The notes under the pieces: generated by a model
Told to the model about the DNA's origin: nothing
The model's database searches: none
What the model saw: the letters and a program-made list of their open reading frames with translations, nothing else
In this document: one piece after another, positions 1-6,798 of the stretch
Layout of the letters: every line of letters begins with the position of its first letter
How positions within the stretch are numbered: position 1 is the first letter of the stretch
Made by a program: the position numbers and the translations under genes
Assembly: GCA_016195115.1 (NCBI GenBank)
Contig: JACQAI010000143.1
Location: 1-12,655 of the forward strand
Direction of reading: 5' to 3'
Origin: Pseudomonadota bacterium
GTDB taxonomy: Bacteria; Pseudomonadota; Alphaproteobacteria; Elsterales; Elsteraceae
DNA length: 12,655 nucleotides

Positions 1-2142
1 GACGCGGCGCGCGCGCTCGGTGAGGCGGTCGGTGGCGTCACGCTGTCGGAAGCGCTGGGCAGCGCCCATCAGCCGAACCTGAACTATCGCGGCTTCCAGG
101 CCTCGCCCCTGGTCGGCAACGCGCAGGGACTGGCGGTCTACGTCAATGGCGCCCGCTTCAACCAGCCGTTCGGCGATACCGTCAATTGGGACCTGATCCC
201 CGACATCGCGATCCGAAGCGTGAACCTGGTCGGTGCCAATCCCGCCTTCGGGCTGAACGCGCTCGGCGGCGCGCTCGCGCTCGAGCTGAAGGACGGCTTC
301 AGCCATCACGGCACATCGCTCGAGATTTCCGGCGGCTCGTTCGGGCGGATTCAAGGTGCGTTCGAATCCGGCCAACAGGTTGGTGGCGTCGCCGTCTATG
401 TCGCCGGCGGCGGCCTCGGCGAAAGCGGGTGGCGCGATTTTTCGCCCTCGCAGAAGCGCCAGCTCTATGGCGATCTCGGCTGGCGTGCCGACGGCGGCGC
501 GCTCCACGTCAACCTCACCGTCGCCGACAACGACCTCACCGGGAGCGGCACGACGCCGGTCGAGCTGCTGGCGGTCAGCCGCAGCGCAGTGTTCACCCCG
601 GACCAGACGCGCAACAAGTACGCGCGCTTGGCGCTGTCGGGCAGTCGGGAGATCGACGAAACGACCGTGCTGCAGGCGAACCTGTATTATCAGAACTTCG
701 ATCAGCGCACGCGCAACGCGGACGTCGCGCAGGTGGAGGCATGCGACAACAACAGCGCGGTGATCTGCGTGGAAGACGGGCCGCCGCTGACCGACCGCAA
801 CGGCAAACCGATCGGCAATTTTGTCACCGGCAGCCCGTACGCCCAGTCGTTTCCCAAGTTCCGCAACGGCGGCCCCTACGCCTTCCTGAATCAGACCGGC
901 CTTGACACCAACGGCTACGGCGTGTCGCTGCAGGCGGTCCACGAGAGCGAGCTGTTCGGCCGGCCCAACCGTGCCGTGGTCGGCGTCAGCCTGGACGGCG
1001 GCCTCAGCACGTTCTCGGCGACGACGTCGGTCGGGGGCCTGACGCTCGATCGCGGCTTCGCCGGCCCGGGCGTCGTCGTCGCTCAGCCTGACGGCTCGAT
1101 CGCACCGGTGCGCGTCGGTGTCACGAACGCGTATTACGGCTTGTTCGCGGTCGACACGATCGACCTGACCGAAGCCTTGTCGGCGACCCTGTCGGGCCGG
1201 CTCAACGTTGCTGAGATCGACCTGCGCGATCAGCTCGGCACGGCGCTGACCGGCGATCACCTCTACGGCCGCCTCAACCCGGGTGCCGGGCTGACCTACA
1301 AGATCGCGCCGCCGCTGTCGGCCTATGTCGGCTATGCCGAGGCAAACCGCGCCCCGACCCCGGCCGAGCTGTCGTGCGCCAGTCCGCTGGCGCCGTGCAG
1401 CCTGACCAACTTCTTCGTCGGCGACCCGAGCCTCAAGCAGGTGGTCGCGCGCACCGTCGAAGCGGGATTGCGCGGACGGCTGGCGCCCTACGAAGGCGCG
1501 CAGCTCGAGTGGCATGCCGGGCTGTTCCGCACCGACAGCGAAGACGATATCCAGTTCGTCGCCAGCCCGACGATCGGCCGCAACTTCTTCGAGAACGTCG
1601 GGACGACGCGGCGGCAGGGCGTCGAGACCGGCCTTCAGCTGCGCGCCAGCTGGCTGCGCGCCCTCGCCGAATACGCCTACACGGATGCCACGTTCCGCGA
1701 TGCGCTGACGCTCGACGGCGGCGCCAATCCGCAGGCTGACGCCAACGGGCTTCTCCACGTTCGGCCGGGCGACCGGCTGCCCGGCATCCCGGCGCACACG
1801 CTGAAGCTTGGCCTCGATGTCGACATCACGCCAGCCTGGACCGTCGGCCTGAGGGCGCGTGCGGCAAGCGGTCAGTATCTGCTCGGCGACCAAAGCAACC
1901 TCAACCCGAAAACCGGCGCCTATGCGCTGCTCAATCTCGACACCGAGTATCGGGTGACCGAGCACGTCGCGCTGTTCGGGCTGATCCAGAACCTCACCGA
2001 TGCGAAATATGCCAGCTTCGGCACCTTCTCGCCGGTTGGCCCGAACGTGCCGATCGTCCAGGCGCCGGCCGCGAGCAATCCGCGCAGCCTCAGCCCGGGC
2101 GCGCCGCTCGGCGTCTGGGTCGGTTTGCGGGTAACGTTCTGA
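1..2142 (+). CDS. TonB-dependent outer-membrane receptor, 5'-truncated by window edge
   Basis: The reading frame is open from base 1 to a TGA and gives 713 residues without a start, so the signal peptide, TonB box and first part of the plug lie outside the window. Fragment residues 1-100 are the end of the plug domain, with NYRGFQASPL (28-37), the QGLAVYVNG strand, FGDTVNWDLIPD (57-68) and LNALGGALALELKDG (85-99). The rest is the 22-strand barrel, ending in Val-Thr-Phe; a terminal Phe is usual for outer-membrane barrels. Two close cysteine pairs (C248/C256 and C459/C466) probably form disulfides in extracellular loops. The family imports siderophores, haem, vitamins or other scarce ligands using TonB-ExbBD energy. 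The substrate cannot be read from the sequence, and no transporter gene adjoins it here. The gene is convergent with the TPM gene 22 bp away. The family call is firm; the ligand is unknown. Confidence 0.93.
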   Translation, partial: DAARALGEAVGGVTLSEALGSAHQPNLNYRGFQASPLVGNAQGLAVYVNGARFNQPFGDTVNWDLIPDIAIRSVNLVGANPAFGLNALGGALALELKDGFSHHGTSLEISGGSFGRIQGAFESGQQVGGVAVYVAGGGLGESGWRDFSPSQKRQLYGDLGWRADGGALHVNLTVADNDLTGSGTTPVELLAVSRSAVFTPDQTRNKYARLALSGSREIDETTVLQANLYYQNFDQRTRNADVAQVEACDNNSAVICVEDGPPLTDRNGKPIGNFVTGSPYAQSFPKFRNGGPYAFLNQTGLDTNGYGVSLQAVHESELFGRPNRAVVGVSLDGGLSTFSATTSVGGLTLDRGFAGPGVVVAQPDGSIAPVRVGVTNAYYGLFAVDTIDLTEALSATLSGRLNVAEIDLRDQLGTALTGDHLYGRLNPGAGLTYKIAPPLSAYVGYAEANRAPTPAELSCASPLAPCSLTNFFVGDPSLKQVVARTVEAGLRGRLAPYEGAQLEWHAGLFRTDSEDDIQFVASPTIGRNFFENVGTTRRQGVETGLQLRASWLRALAEYAYTDATFRDALTLDGGANPQADANGLLHVRPGDRLPGIPAHTLKLGLDVDITPAWTVGLRARAASGQYLLGDQSNLNPKTGAYALLNLDTEYRVTEHVALFGLIQNLTDAKYASFGTFSPVGPNVPIVQAPAASNPRSLSPGAPLGVWVGLRVTF

Positions 2143-2164
2143 GGACCTCGCCGCGTCGGCCGGC

Positions 2165-2773
2165 TCAAAGCTCCAACAGCCGGTTGGGCAGCTCGTCGCG
2201 CTTCAGGGCGCCCGGCGGAAAATGCGTCGCGAGCACGGTGCCGCAGCGTTCGATTGCCGCGATGAAACCGTCGGCCGCCCGGTCCGCCTTGATGGCCGTC
2301 ACCAAGGCGTCGACGGCGTCGTCCCAGACGTTCGGGGCGACCTTCTCATTGATCCCGGCGTCGGCGACGATCTCGGCGTACCGCTCGCCCGCCGAGGCAA
2401 AGATCAGCACGCCGGTCCGGTGCTCGGTCTTGTCCAGCCCCTGCGCGAAGAATTGACGCATGGCCTCGGCATGGGCGCGATCGTGCCTGGCTCGGCGGGG
2501 CACGATGCGGAACCGCAGCTTCGGATGCGCCAGCGCCAGCGCCGCGGCGAGGAAGACCAGGAGCTGCGAGAGGTAGACGACCGCCACCGACCAATCGGTC
2601 AGCGTGATCAGCGGCAGCGGCGTGAACAGCGCGATCGCCGCCGCCCAGGCGATCGGCACCAGCCGGTAGTCGCTCGACTGGCGCGCGATGACGCAGAAGA
2701 TCTCTCCGGCGGTCTGCGCCTCGGCCTGTCGGATCGCCGCGGCAATGCGCGCCTTGTCGGGCTCGGTGATCAT
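2165..2773 (-). CDS. TPM-domain membrane protein with interrupted domain (COG3762-like)
   Basis: This 202-residue protein is the last gene of the LemA/TPM module. A first amphipathic segment and strand (residues 5-35, with GEIFCVIARQSSDYR) match the start of a TPM fold. Two hydrophobic segments follow (about 38-58 and 63-82). The fold then resumes with RRARHDRAHAEAMRQFF, a TGVLIFASAGERYAEIVAD strand pair (120-138) and a helical end. This looks like a TPM domain split by a membrane hairpin, as in the uncharacterised COG3762 membrane proteins. A longer frame opens at 2824, but ATG 2773 is preferred: GAGG lies 8 nt upstream, embedded in the stop of the preceding gene, and the extra N-terminal residues are low-complexity Ala/Arg. 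Proposed role, by association only, is an envelope protein working with its TPM and LemA neighbours. Its biochemical function is unknown. Confidence 0.85.
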   Translation of the reverse strand: MITEPDKARIAAAIRQAEAQTAGEIFCVIARQSSDYRLVPIAWAAAIALFTPLPLITLTDWSVAVVYLSQLLVFLAAALALAHPKLRFRIVPRRARHDRAHAEAMRQFFAQGLDKTEHRTGVLIFASAGERYAEIVADAGINEKVAPNVWDDAVDALVTAIKADRAADGFIAAIERCGTVLATHFPPGALKRDELPNRLLEL

Positions 2774-2783
2774 TCCGCTCGCC

Positions 2784-3545
2784 TCACCATCGCCCCGAGC
2801 TGCCGCCGCCGCCGAACGAACCACCGCCGCCCGACCACGACGTCCGTCCGCCCGACGACGACCCGCCGCCGCCGGTACGCAGCATCAGGAAGATGATCCA
2901 CAGGATGTCGCGGCACGCCGCGCCGCCTGCGACGGCGCAGAAGATCAACAGGCCGACGACGGCCAGGCCGACGGCGATCGCCGGCCACAGCGGCTGATCG
3001 GCTCCGGAAGGGCGCATGCCGGAGGCGGCATATTGCGCCGCCGCGCGGCGCAGCGCCTCGGCCTCGCCGGCGAGCACGCGGACGATATCGTCGACGCCGC
3101 GCTTGATGCCGTCCGGGTAATCGCCGGCCTTGAACCGCGGCAGGATCGTGGTCTCGATGATGTACCTCGATATGGCGTCCGTCAGCGTGCCCTCGAGGCC
3201 GTAGCCGACCTCGATCCGGACCGCGCGCTCGGCGGGCGCCACGATCAGGAGCGCGCCGTTGTTCTTGTCCTTCTGGCCGATCTGCCAGTGTCGCCCCAGC
3301 TGGTAGCCATACTCTTCGATCGACCGGCCCTGCAGCGATTTCAGGGTGACGACGACGAGCTGGTCGGTCGTCTTGGCTTCCAGCGCTGCCAAGGTCTGGG
3401 TGAGAGACGCGCGATCCGCCGCGCCGAGCAGTCCGGCACCGTCGACGACGCGGCCGCTGAGCGCCGGGAACACCGGCGTCTGCGCGGCGCCCGCAACGGT
3501 CAGGCAGACCCAGGCGATCGCCGTGAAGATCGCGCGGCGGCCCAT
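2784..3545 (-). CDS. YgcG-family TPM-domain protein, exported, membrane-anchored
   Basis: The product has 253 residues. An N-terminal signal peptide (about 1-21, MGRRAIFTAIAWVCLTVAGA) precedes a TPM domain at about 28-165. That domain has the family pattern GRVVDGAGLL, DQLVVVTLKSLQG, KDKNNGALLIVAP (91-103), RIEVGYGLEGTLTDA (110-124) and the RF..GDY..GI..GV..I helix. Hydrophobic stretches follow (about 186-206 and 212-222), then a Gly/Ser-rich tail (224-251) typical of YgcG proteins. The TPM domain should face the periplasm. TPM domains have been linked to phosphatase activity in a plant thylakoid protein and to photosystem II repair, but bacterial members are mostly uncharacterised. The gene starts 11 bp after lemA and ends 10 bp before the second TPM gene, so it is almost certainly co-transcribed with them. 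No strong Shine-Dalgarno is seen; translation may couple to lemA. Confidence 0.9.
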   Translation of the reverse strand: MGRRAIFTAIAWVCLTVAGAAQTPVFPALSGRVVDGAGLLGAADRASLTQTLAALEAKTTDQLVVVTLKSLQGRSIEEYGYQLGRHWQIGQKDKNNGALLIVAPAERAVRIEVGYGLEGTLTDAISRYIIETTILPRFKAGDYPDGIKRGVDDIVRVLAGEAEALRRAAAQYAASGMRPSGADQPLWPAIAVGLAVVGLLIFCAVAGGAACRDILWIIFLMLRTGGGGSSSGGRTSWSGGGGSFGGGGSSGRW

Positions 3546-3556
3546 GGTGCGGTTGC

Positions 3557-4168
3557 TCAGAACTTCACTTGCGGCGGCCGCCTCGCGGACTCGTCGACCG
3601 TGAACTCCTCCATCGGCTTATTGCTGCTGTAGAGCAGCGACGCCCAGATCCTGCCCGGAAAGGTTCTGATCTCCGTGTTGTAGACCCGCACGGCCTCGAT
3701 GTAGTCGCGGCGCGCCACCGCGATGCGATTTTCCGTGCCTTCAAGCTGCGACTGCAGGGCGAGGAAATTCTGGTTGGACTTGAGGTCGGGATAGCGCTCG
3801 GAGACCGCGAGAAGGCGGCCGAGGGCGCCGGACAGCTGGGCCTGCGCGTCCTGGAATTTCTTGAAGGCCGCGGGGTCGGTGATCGTCGCGGCGTTGACCT
3901 GGATGGCGGTGGCGCTGGCGCGCGCGACCGTCACCGCCTCCAGCACGCTGCGCTCCTGCTGCGCGAAACCCTTTACGGTCTCGACTAGGTTGGGGATGAG
4001 ATCGCTGCGTCGTTGATATTGGTTCAGCACCTCCGACCACTTTGCCTTGGCCTGCTCCTCGTAGGTCGGGATGTTGTTGACGCCGCAGCCGGAGACGAGG
4101 AGGCAGATCAGCGGTACCAGGAGAGCAATTCGCGCTGCGCGCGCGCCGTTGGCAACGACGCTGAACAT
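3557..4168 (-). CDS. lemA: LemA family lipoprotein
   Basis: The product has 203 residues. The N-terminus has a hydrophobic segment ending in a lipobox, LLVSGC, with Cys28 as the likely lipidated residue. The LemA helical-bundle domain follows (about 36-190): YEEQAKAKWSEVLNQYQRR, the signature DLIPNLVETVKGFAQQE (56-72), LTAL-like LSGALGRLLAVSERYPDLKS (112-131), NQNFLALQSQLEGTENRIA and ARRDYIEAVRVYNTEIRTFP. The frame extends to a TTG at 4183, but ATG 4168 is chosen because GGAG lies 7 nt upstream. LemA proteins occur in many bacteria next to YgcG/TPM genes, as here. Their molecular role is not established, though an envelope function is usually assumed. The gene lies 39 bp after the lyase gene on the same strand, so it may share that transcript or have its own promoter, which I could not identify. 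Confidence 0.93.
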   Translation of the reverse strand: MFSVVANGARAARIALLVPLICLLVSGCGVNNIPTYEEQAKAKWSEVLNQYQRRSDLIPNLVETVKGFAQQERSVLEAVTVARASATAIQVNAATITDPAAFKKFQDAQAQLSGALGRLLAVSERYPDLKSNQNFLALQSQLEGTENRIAVARRDYIEAVRVYNTEIRTFPGRIWASLLYSSNKPMEEFTVDESARRPPQVKF

Positions 4169-4175
4169 GACGATT

Positions 4176-4179
4176 CTCC
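4176..4179 (-). promoter_or_regulatory. Ribosome binding site of lemA
   Basis: GGAG on the minus strand sits 7 nt before ATG 4168. It lies inside the longer frame that opens with TTG at 4183, so it decides the start in favour of ATG 4168. Confidence 0.7.
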
Positions 4180-4207
4180 GCAAGAAAGACCTGGGTGATG
4201 CAATACC

Positions 4208-5092
4208 CTACTCGTCGGCGTGCGCGCGGTCGAATTCCCAGATCGCTTCGAAGCCCATCAGTTTGTTGAATGCGGCGAAGTCGTGCAGCGGCACCGTCAG
4301 GCCGGCGCTCGAGCCGGTGTCCCGGATGGTGGTGTAGACCGTGCGCAGTGCCGCGCCGGCGGCCAAGAAGCCGGCGCCCGGGAAGATCGCGATCGCGTAG
4401 CCGAGGTCCTGCAGGCGCGCGCGGGTCAAGACCGGGGTCTTGCCGCCGTCGGCCATGTTGGCGAGCAGCGGTGTCGTGAGGCTGCGGCCGATCTCCGCCA
4501 TCTCGGCCTCGGACTCGGGCGCCTCGACGAACAGCACGTCGGCACCGGCCTCGGCATAGGCGCGGGCGCGCGCGAGAGCGTCGTCGAGGCCGTGCCCGGC
4601 GCGCGCGTCGGTGCGCGCGATGATCAGGAAGTTGGGGTCCTGACGCGCCTCGACCGCGACCTTGACCTTGCGGACCATGTCGGCGACCGGGATGACGCGC
4701 TTGCCCGGCGTATGGCCGCATTTCTTGGGGAACTCCTGGTCCTCGATCTGGATCGCCGCCGCACCCGCAGCCTCGTAACCCTGCACGGTGTGGGCGACGT
4801 TGAGCAGGCCGCCGTAGCCGGTGTCGGCGTCGGCGATCAGCGGCGTACGGGTCATCTTGGAGATCTGCGACACCCGGCCGACCATGTCGGAATACGTCGC
4901 GAGCCCGGCGTCGGGTAATCCCAGGTGCGAGGCGACCGTGCCATAGCCGGTCATGTAGAGCGCGGCAAACCCCATCTCGTCGGCGATGCGCGCCGAGATC
5001 AGGTCGTACACCCCGGGCGCCGAGATGAACTCGTGCTGGGTCACGCGCGCGCGCAGCGCGGCACGGCGCGCAGCGAAGGATGGCGACGTCAT
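4208..5092 (-). CDS. Isocitrate lyase/PEP mutase superfamily C-C lyase (2,3-dimethylmalate-lyase/oxaloacetate-decarboxylase-like)
   Basis: The 294 residues match the usual length of the non-glyoxylate-cycle ICL/PEP-mutase branch. Visible motifs along the TIM barrel are SAPGVYDLISARIADEMGF (25-42), TGYGTVASHLGLPD (48-61), the metal-site DADTGYG (88-94), QIEDQ (115-119), the KKCGH loop with Cys125 (123-127), IARTDAR (158-164) and VEAPES. In this superfamily the KKCGH cysteine acts as the acid/base of C-C bond-cleaving lyases, whereas true phosphonate-forming PEP mutases lack it. The protein is therefore expected to be an Mg2+-dependent lyase or decarboxylase acting on a 2-hydroxy- or 2-oxo-dicarboxylate. 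Annotations such as carboxyvinyl-carboxyphosphonate phosphorylmutase are less likely. It begins 10 bp after the DUF169 stop, with GAGG overlapping that stop, so the two genes are probably translationally coupled. The exact substrate is not deducible. Confidence 0.88.
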   Translation of the reverse strand: MTSPSFAARRAALRARVTQHEFISAPGVYDLISARIADEMGFAALYMTGYGTVASHLGLPDAGLATYSDMVGRVSQISKMTRTPLIADADTGYGGLLNVAHTVQGYEAAGAAAIQIEDQEFPKKCGHTPGKRVIPVADMVRKVKVAVEARQDPNFLIIARTDARAGHGLDDALARARAYAEAGADVLFVEAPESEAEMAEIGRSLTTPLLANMADGGKTPVLTRARLQDLGYAIAIFPGAGFLAAGAALRTVYTTIRDTGSSAGLTVPLHDFAAFNKLMGFEAIWEFDRAHADE

Positions 5093-5102
5093 GATGGCGG
5101 CC

Positions 5103-5882
5103 TCAGCTCGGTTTGCTGTAGCTGGCGCCCATGCCGGCGCGGACGTCGCCCTGGATGCCGTAGGGCGGGATCGGGTAGCGCAGGCCGTTGGCCGCGAGCG
5201 CCGTCATGCCGGTAATCGCCGGTTCGAGATAGTGGGGCGGCAGCGCCATCAGCATCTCCTCGTCGGGCACGCCGCCGTAGCGCCGCTCGGCGTAGCACGG
5301 CAGCGACAGGCTGGGCTCGCCGGTCGCTAAAGCGCGGCCCCAGCTGTCGGCGCACGCGGTCTCGCCGACCACGCTCCACGCGAACTTGCGGTAGTTCTTC
5401 CACTGCAGGCCGTTGATCAGGATGATCATCTGGCCGGGCGTGGCGTAGATCAGGCAGATGTCGGGCGGATCGAGCCGGCCGGCGGCGAGCGGCGCCACTG
5501 CCATGGCCTGGTAACGACCATGCGACACGCAGTCGAGCGCCTCCTGGCGCGCCCGGGCATCCTCCTTGGTGGCGTGCCAGACGCCGACATAGCGCTCGCC
5601 CGAGCGAAAGCTCTCGTCCTGGGGTGCCAACCCGATGACGGCGCGGCACTGTGCGCCGACCAAGTCATCGGCCGTGATGCCGACCGTCCAGCCGAGCCGC
5701 GACGCCATCGAGACGATCTGGTCGGTGGTGTGCACCGCCTTGGGCCGGCGGATGCGCGGGATCGCCGCCATGTCCTCGACCCGCTCGAACAGCTTCATGC
5801 CGATGACCGTGGTCTTGAGGCGCAGCAGGCCATTGAGCTGGTCGACCAGCTTGGCCCAATCGGTACGTGGCGTTTCGCTCAT
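5103..5882 (-). CDS. DUF169 domain protein
   Basis: The 259 residues are soluble, with no signal or membrane segment. The DUF169 pattern is recognisable: an N-terminal helix followed by LRLKTTVIGMKLFE (20-33), GITADDLVGAQCRAVIGL (68-85) with Cys79, a Tyr/Trp-rich RYVGVWHATKEDARARQEAL segment, LIYATPGQMIILINGLQW (144-161), GETACADSWGRALATGEPS (173-191) with Cys177, and SLPCYAERRYGGVPDEE with Cys196. C79, C177 and C196 sit in conserved-looking segments and might bind metal or a cofactor; that is inference. The function of DUF169 is not established as far as I know. ATG 5882 is chosen over an upstream start near 5930 because AAGGGA lies 8 nt before it. The gene leads a leftward run with the ICL-type lyase 10 bp downstream, which hints at a shared metabolic job. 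Confidence 0.85.
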   Translation of the reverse strand: MSETPRTDWAKLVDQLNGLLRLKTTVIGMKLFERVEDMAAIPRIRRPKAVHTTDQIVSMASRLGWTVGITADDLVGAQCRAVIGLAPQDESFRSGERYVGVWHATKEDARARQEALDCVSHGRYQAMAVAPLAAGRLDPPDICLIYATPGQMIILINGLQWKNYRKFAWSVVGETACADSWGRALATGEPSLSLPCYAERRYGGVPDEEMLMALPPHYLEPAITGMTALAANGLRYPIPPYGIQGDVRAGMGASYSKPS

Positions 5883-5890
5883 GACGGGTA

Positions 5891-5896
5891 TCCCTT
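5891..5896 (-). promoter_or_regulatory. Ribosome binding site of the DUF169 gene
   Basis: AAGGGA on the minus strand sits 8 nt before ATG 5882. It fixes the start 16 codons inside the longest open frame. Confidence 0.65.
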
Positions 5897-5930
5897 GCTG
5901 CGTGATCGGGCGCGCCGGTGCCCGCGTCAC

Positions 5931-5959
5931 AGTCTAGGGCAAGCCCGACCGCATGGCAG
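5931..5959 (-). promoter_or_regulatory. Possible sigma70-type promoter for the DUF169-lyase operon
   Basis: Reading the minus strand, CTGCCA (5959-5954, 4/6 match to TTGACA) and TAGACT (5936-5931, 4/6 match to TATAAT) are separated by 17 bp. Transcription would start near 5924, about 40 nt before the start codon. It lies in the 128 bp between the methyltransferase stop and the DUF169 start, the only sizeable gap ahead of the five-gene leftward run. Matches this weak arise by chance, so the call is tentative. Confidence 0.3.
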
Positions 5960-6010
5960 CAGCGGCGCGGTAGCGCGATGGCCGCACCGCCAATGGGTGG
6001 CAAGTCGTCC

Positions 6011-6715
6011 CTACGTGCGCAGCAGAAAGCCGCGCGGGTGCATGGTCATGAGGAAGCGTTCGCGGCTGGGATCGACGCGAAATTCGGGGTGGCTCGGCAG
6101 GAAAGCCTCGACCGCTTCCATCGGACCGGGACCGTGGTCCGGCCAGGCCGGGTGGCCGTTCACGTTGGTGTCCTCGACGATCAGATAGCAGCCGGGCGAG
6201 ACCAGCGGATGATAGGCCTGCAGCTCATCGAGCACATGGTCGCGTCGGTGATCGGAGTCGAGGATCACCATGACGCGCTCGCCCGGCTCGATCCGCCGCT
6301 GCACCTGCGTCAGCGTCGCTGCACTCGCGCTCGAACCGAGGACGTAATCGATGCGCGGGTGTCGGGGCTGGCCGGACAGCTGCTTGATGTCGACGGTCAC
6401 GACCCGGCCGCGGCCGAGCAGGTCGCAGATCCCGGCGAGAAACGCGGCGCTGCCGCCGAAGCGAGTGCCGGTCTCGATGATCACGTCGGGCTCGGTCTCG
6501 ACCAGGATCTCCTGATAGATCCAGAGGTCGAGCGGGCACTTCAGGGTATGGAACCCGAGCCAATGCAAATCGAGGGTGCCGGGCCCGCGGCCGAAATCCC
6601 AGATCCGATAGTACAGCGCATGGAAGTCAGCGACGATGCGCTGCTCGTCGGCCGTCAACGCCGGCGCCGGGTTCGTGACACGGTAGGGGCCTTTCGGGAA
6701 CGCGCGGTCGGTCAC
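6011..6715 (-). CDS. CmcI-type (cephalosporin hydroxylase family) class I SAM methyltransferase
   Basis: The product has 234 residues. The core is a Rossmann-like methyltransferase: helix WLGFHTLKCPLDLWIYQEIL (52-71), motif I IETGTRFGGSA (80-90), VTVDIK (106-111), ILDSDHRRDHVLDEL (151-165) and LIVEDTNVNGHP (178-189). Asp155, Glu181 and Asp182 have the spacing I recall for the Mg2+ ligands of Streptomyces CmcI. The family is named after the cephamycin enzyme, but most members are O-methyltransferases of sugars or other metabolites, and that is the safer reading. The start is GTG 6715, backed by AGGAGG 8 nt upstream. It is divergent from the glycosyltransferase gene (83 bp between starts), which suggests methylation of a glycan or glycosylated product. 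The acceptor is unknown. Confidence 0.85.
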   Translation of the reverse strand: MTDRAFPKGPYRVTNPAPALTADEQRIVADFHALYYRIWDFGRGPGTLDLHWLGFHTLKCPLDLWIYQEILVETEPDVIIETGTRFGGSAAFLAGICDLLGRGRVVTVDIKQLSGQPRHPRIDYVLGSSASAATLTQVQRRIEPGERVMVILDSDHRRDHVLDELQAYHPLVSPGCYLIVEDTNVNGHPAWPDHGPGPMEAVEAFLPSHPEFRVDPSRERFLMTMHPRGFLLRT

Positions 6716-6723
6716 GGCCTGGT

Positions 6724-6729
6724 CCTCCT
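6724..6729 (-). promoter_or_regulatory. Ribosome binding site deciding the GTG start of the CmcI-type gene
   Basis: A full AGGAGG consensus on the minus strand lies 8 nt before GTG 6715. It is one of the strongest Shine-Dalgarno sequences in the window and supports a GTG start. Confidence 0.75.
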
Positions 6730-6762
6730 GCGGGCACGCGCGCCGCTCGACCCGTCATCGCC

Positions 6763-6792
6763 TTGACACGCCGGGAGCGCTGTCCGCTTCAT
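6763..6792 (+). promoter_or_regulatory. Possible promoter with perfect -35 for the StrF-like glycosyltransferase
   Basis: TTGACA at 6763-6768 is a perfect -35 hexamer in the 83 bp divergent gap. A poor -10 candidate, CTTCAT (6787-6792, 3/6), follows at 18 bp spacing. With it, transcription would start around 6799, on the likely initiation codon itself. The -35 is convincing, but the -10 is not. Confidence 0.3.
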
Positions 6793-6798
6793 AGTCTA

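Noticed and set aside
2143..2164. Possible terminator between the convergent TonB receptor and TPM genes
   Set aside because: Only a 4-bp GCCG/CGGC stem is visible and there is no U-rich tail.
2688..3632. A 314-codon plus-strand frame opposite the TPM and lemA genes
   Set aside because: The minus-strand genes show signal peptide, lipobox and family motifs; the plus frame is low-complexity Arg/Ala/Asp.
6011..6715. Reading the CmcI homologue as a cephalosporin hydroxylase in a beta-lactam cluster
   Set aside because: No beta-lactam biosynthesis genes are present, and the family is mainly methyltransferases despite its name.
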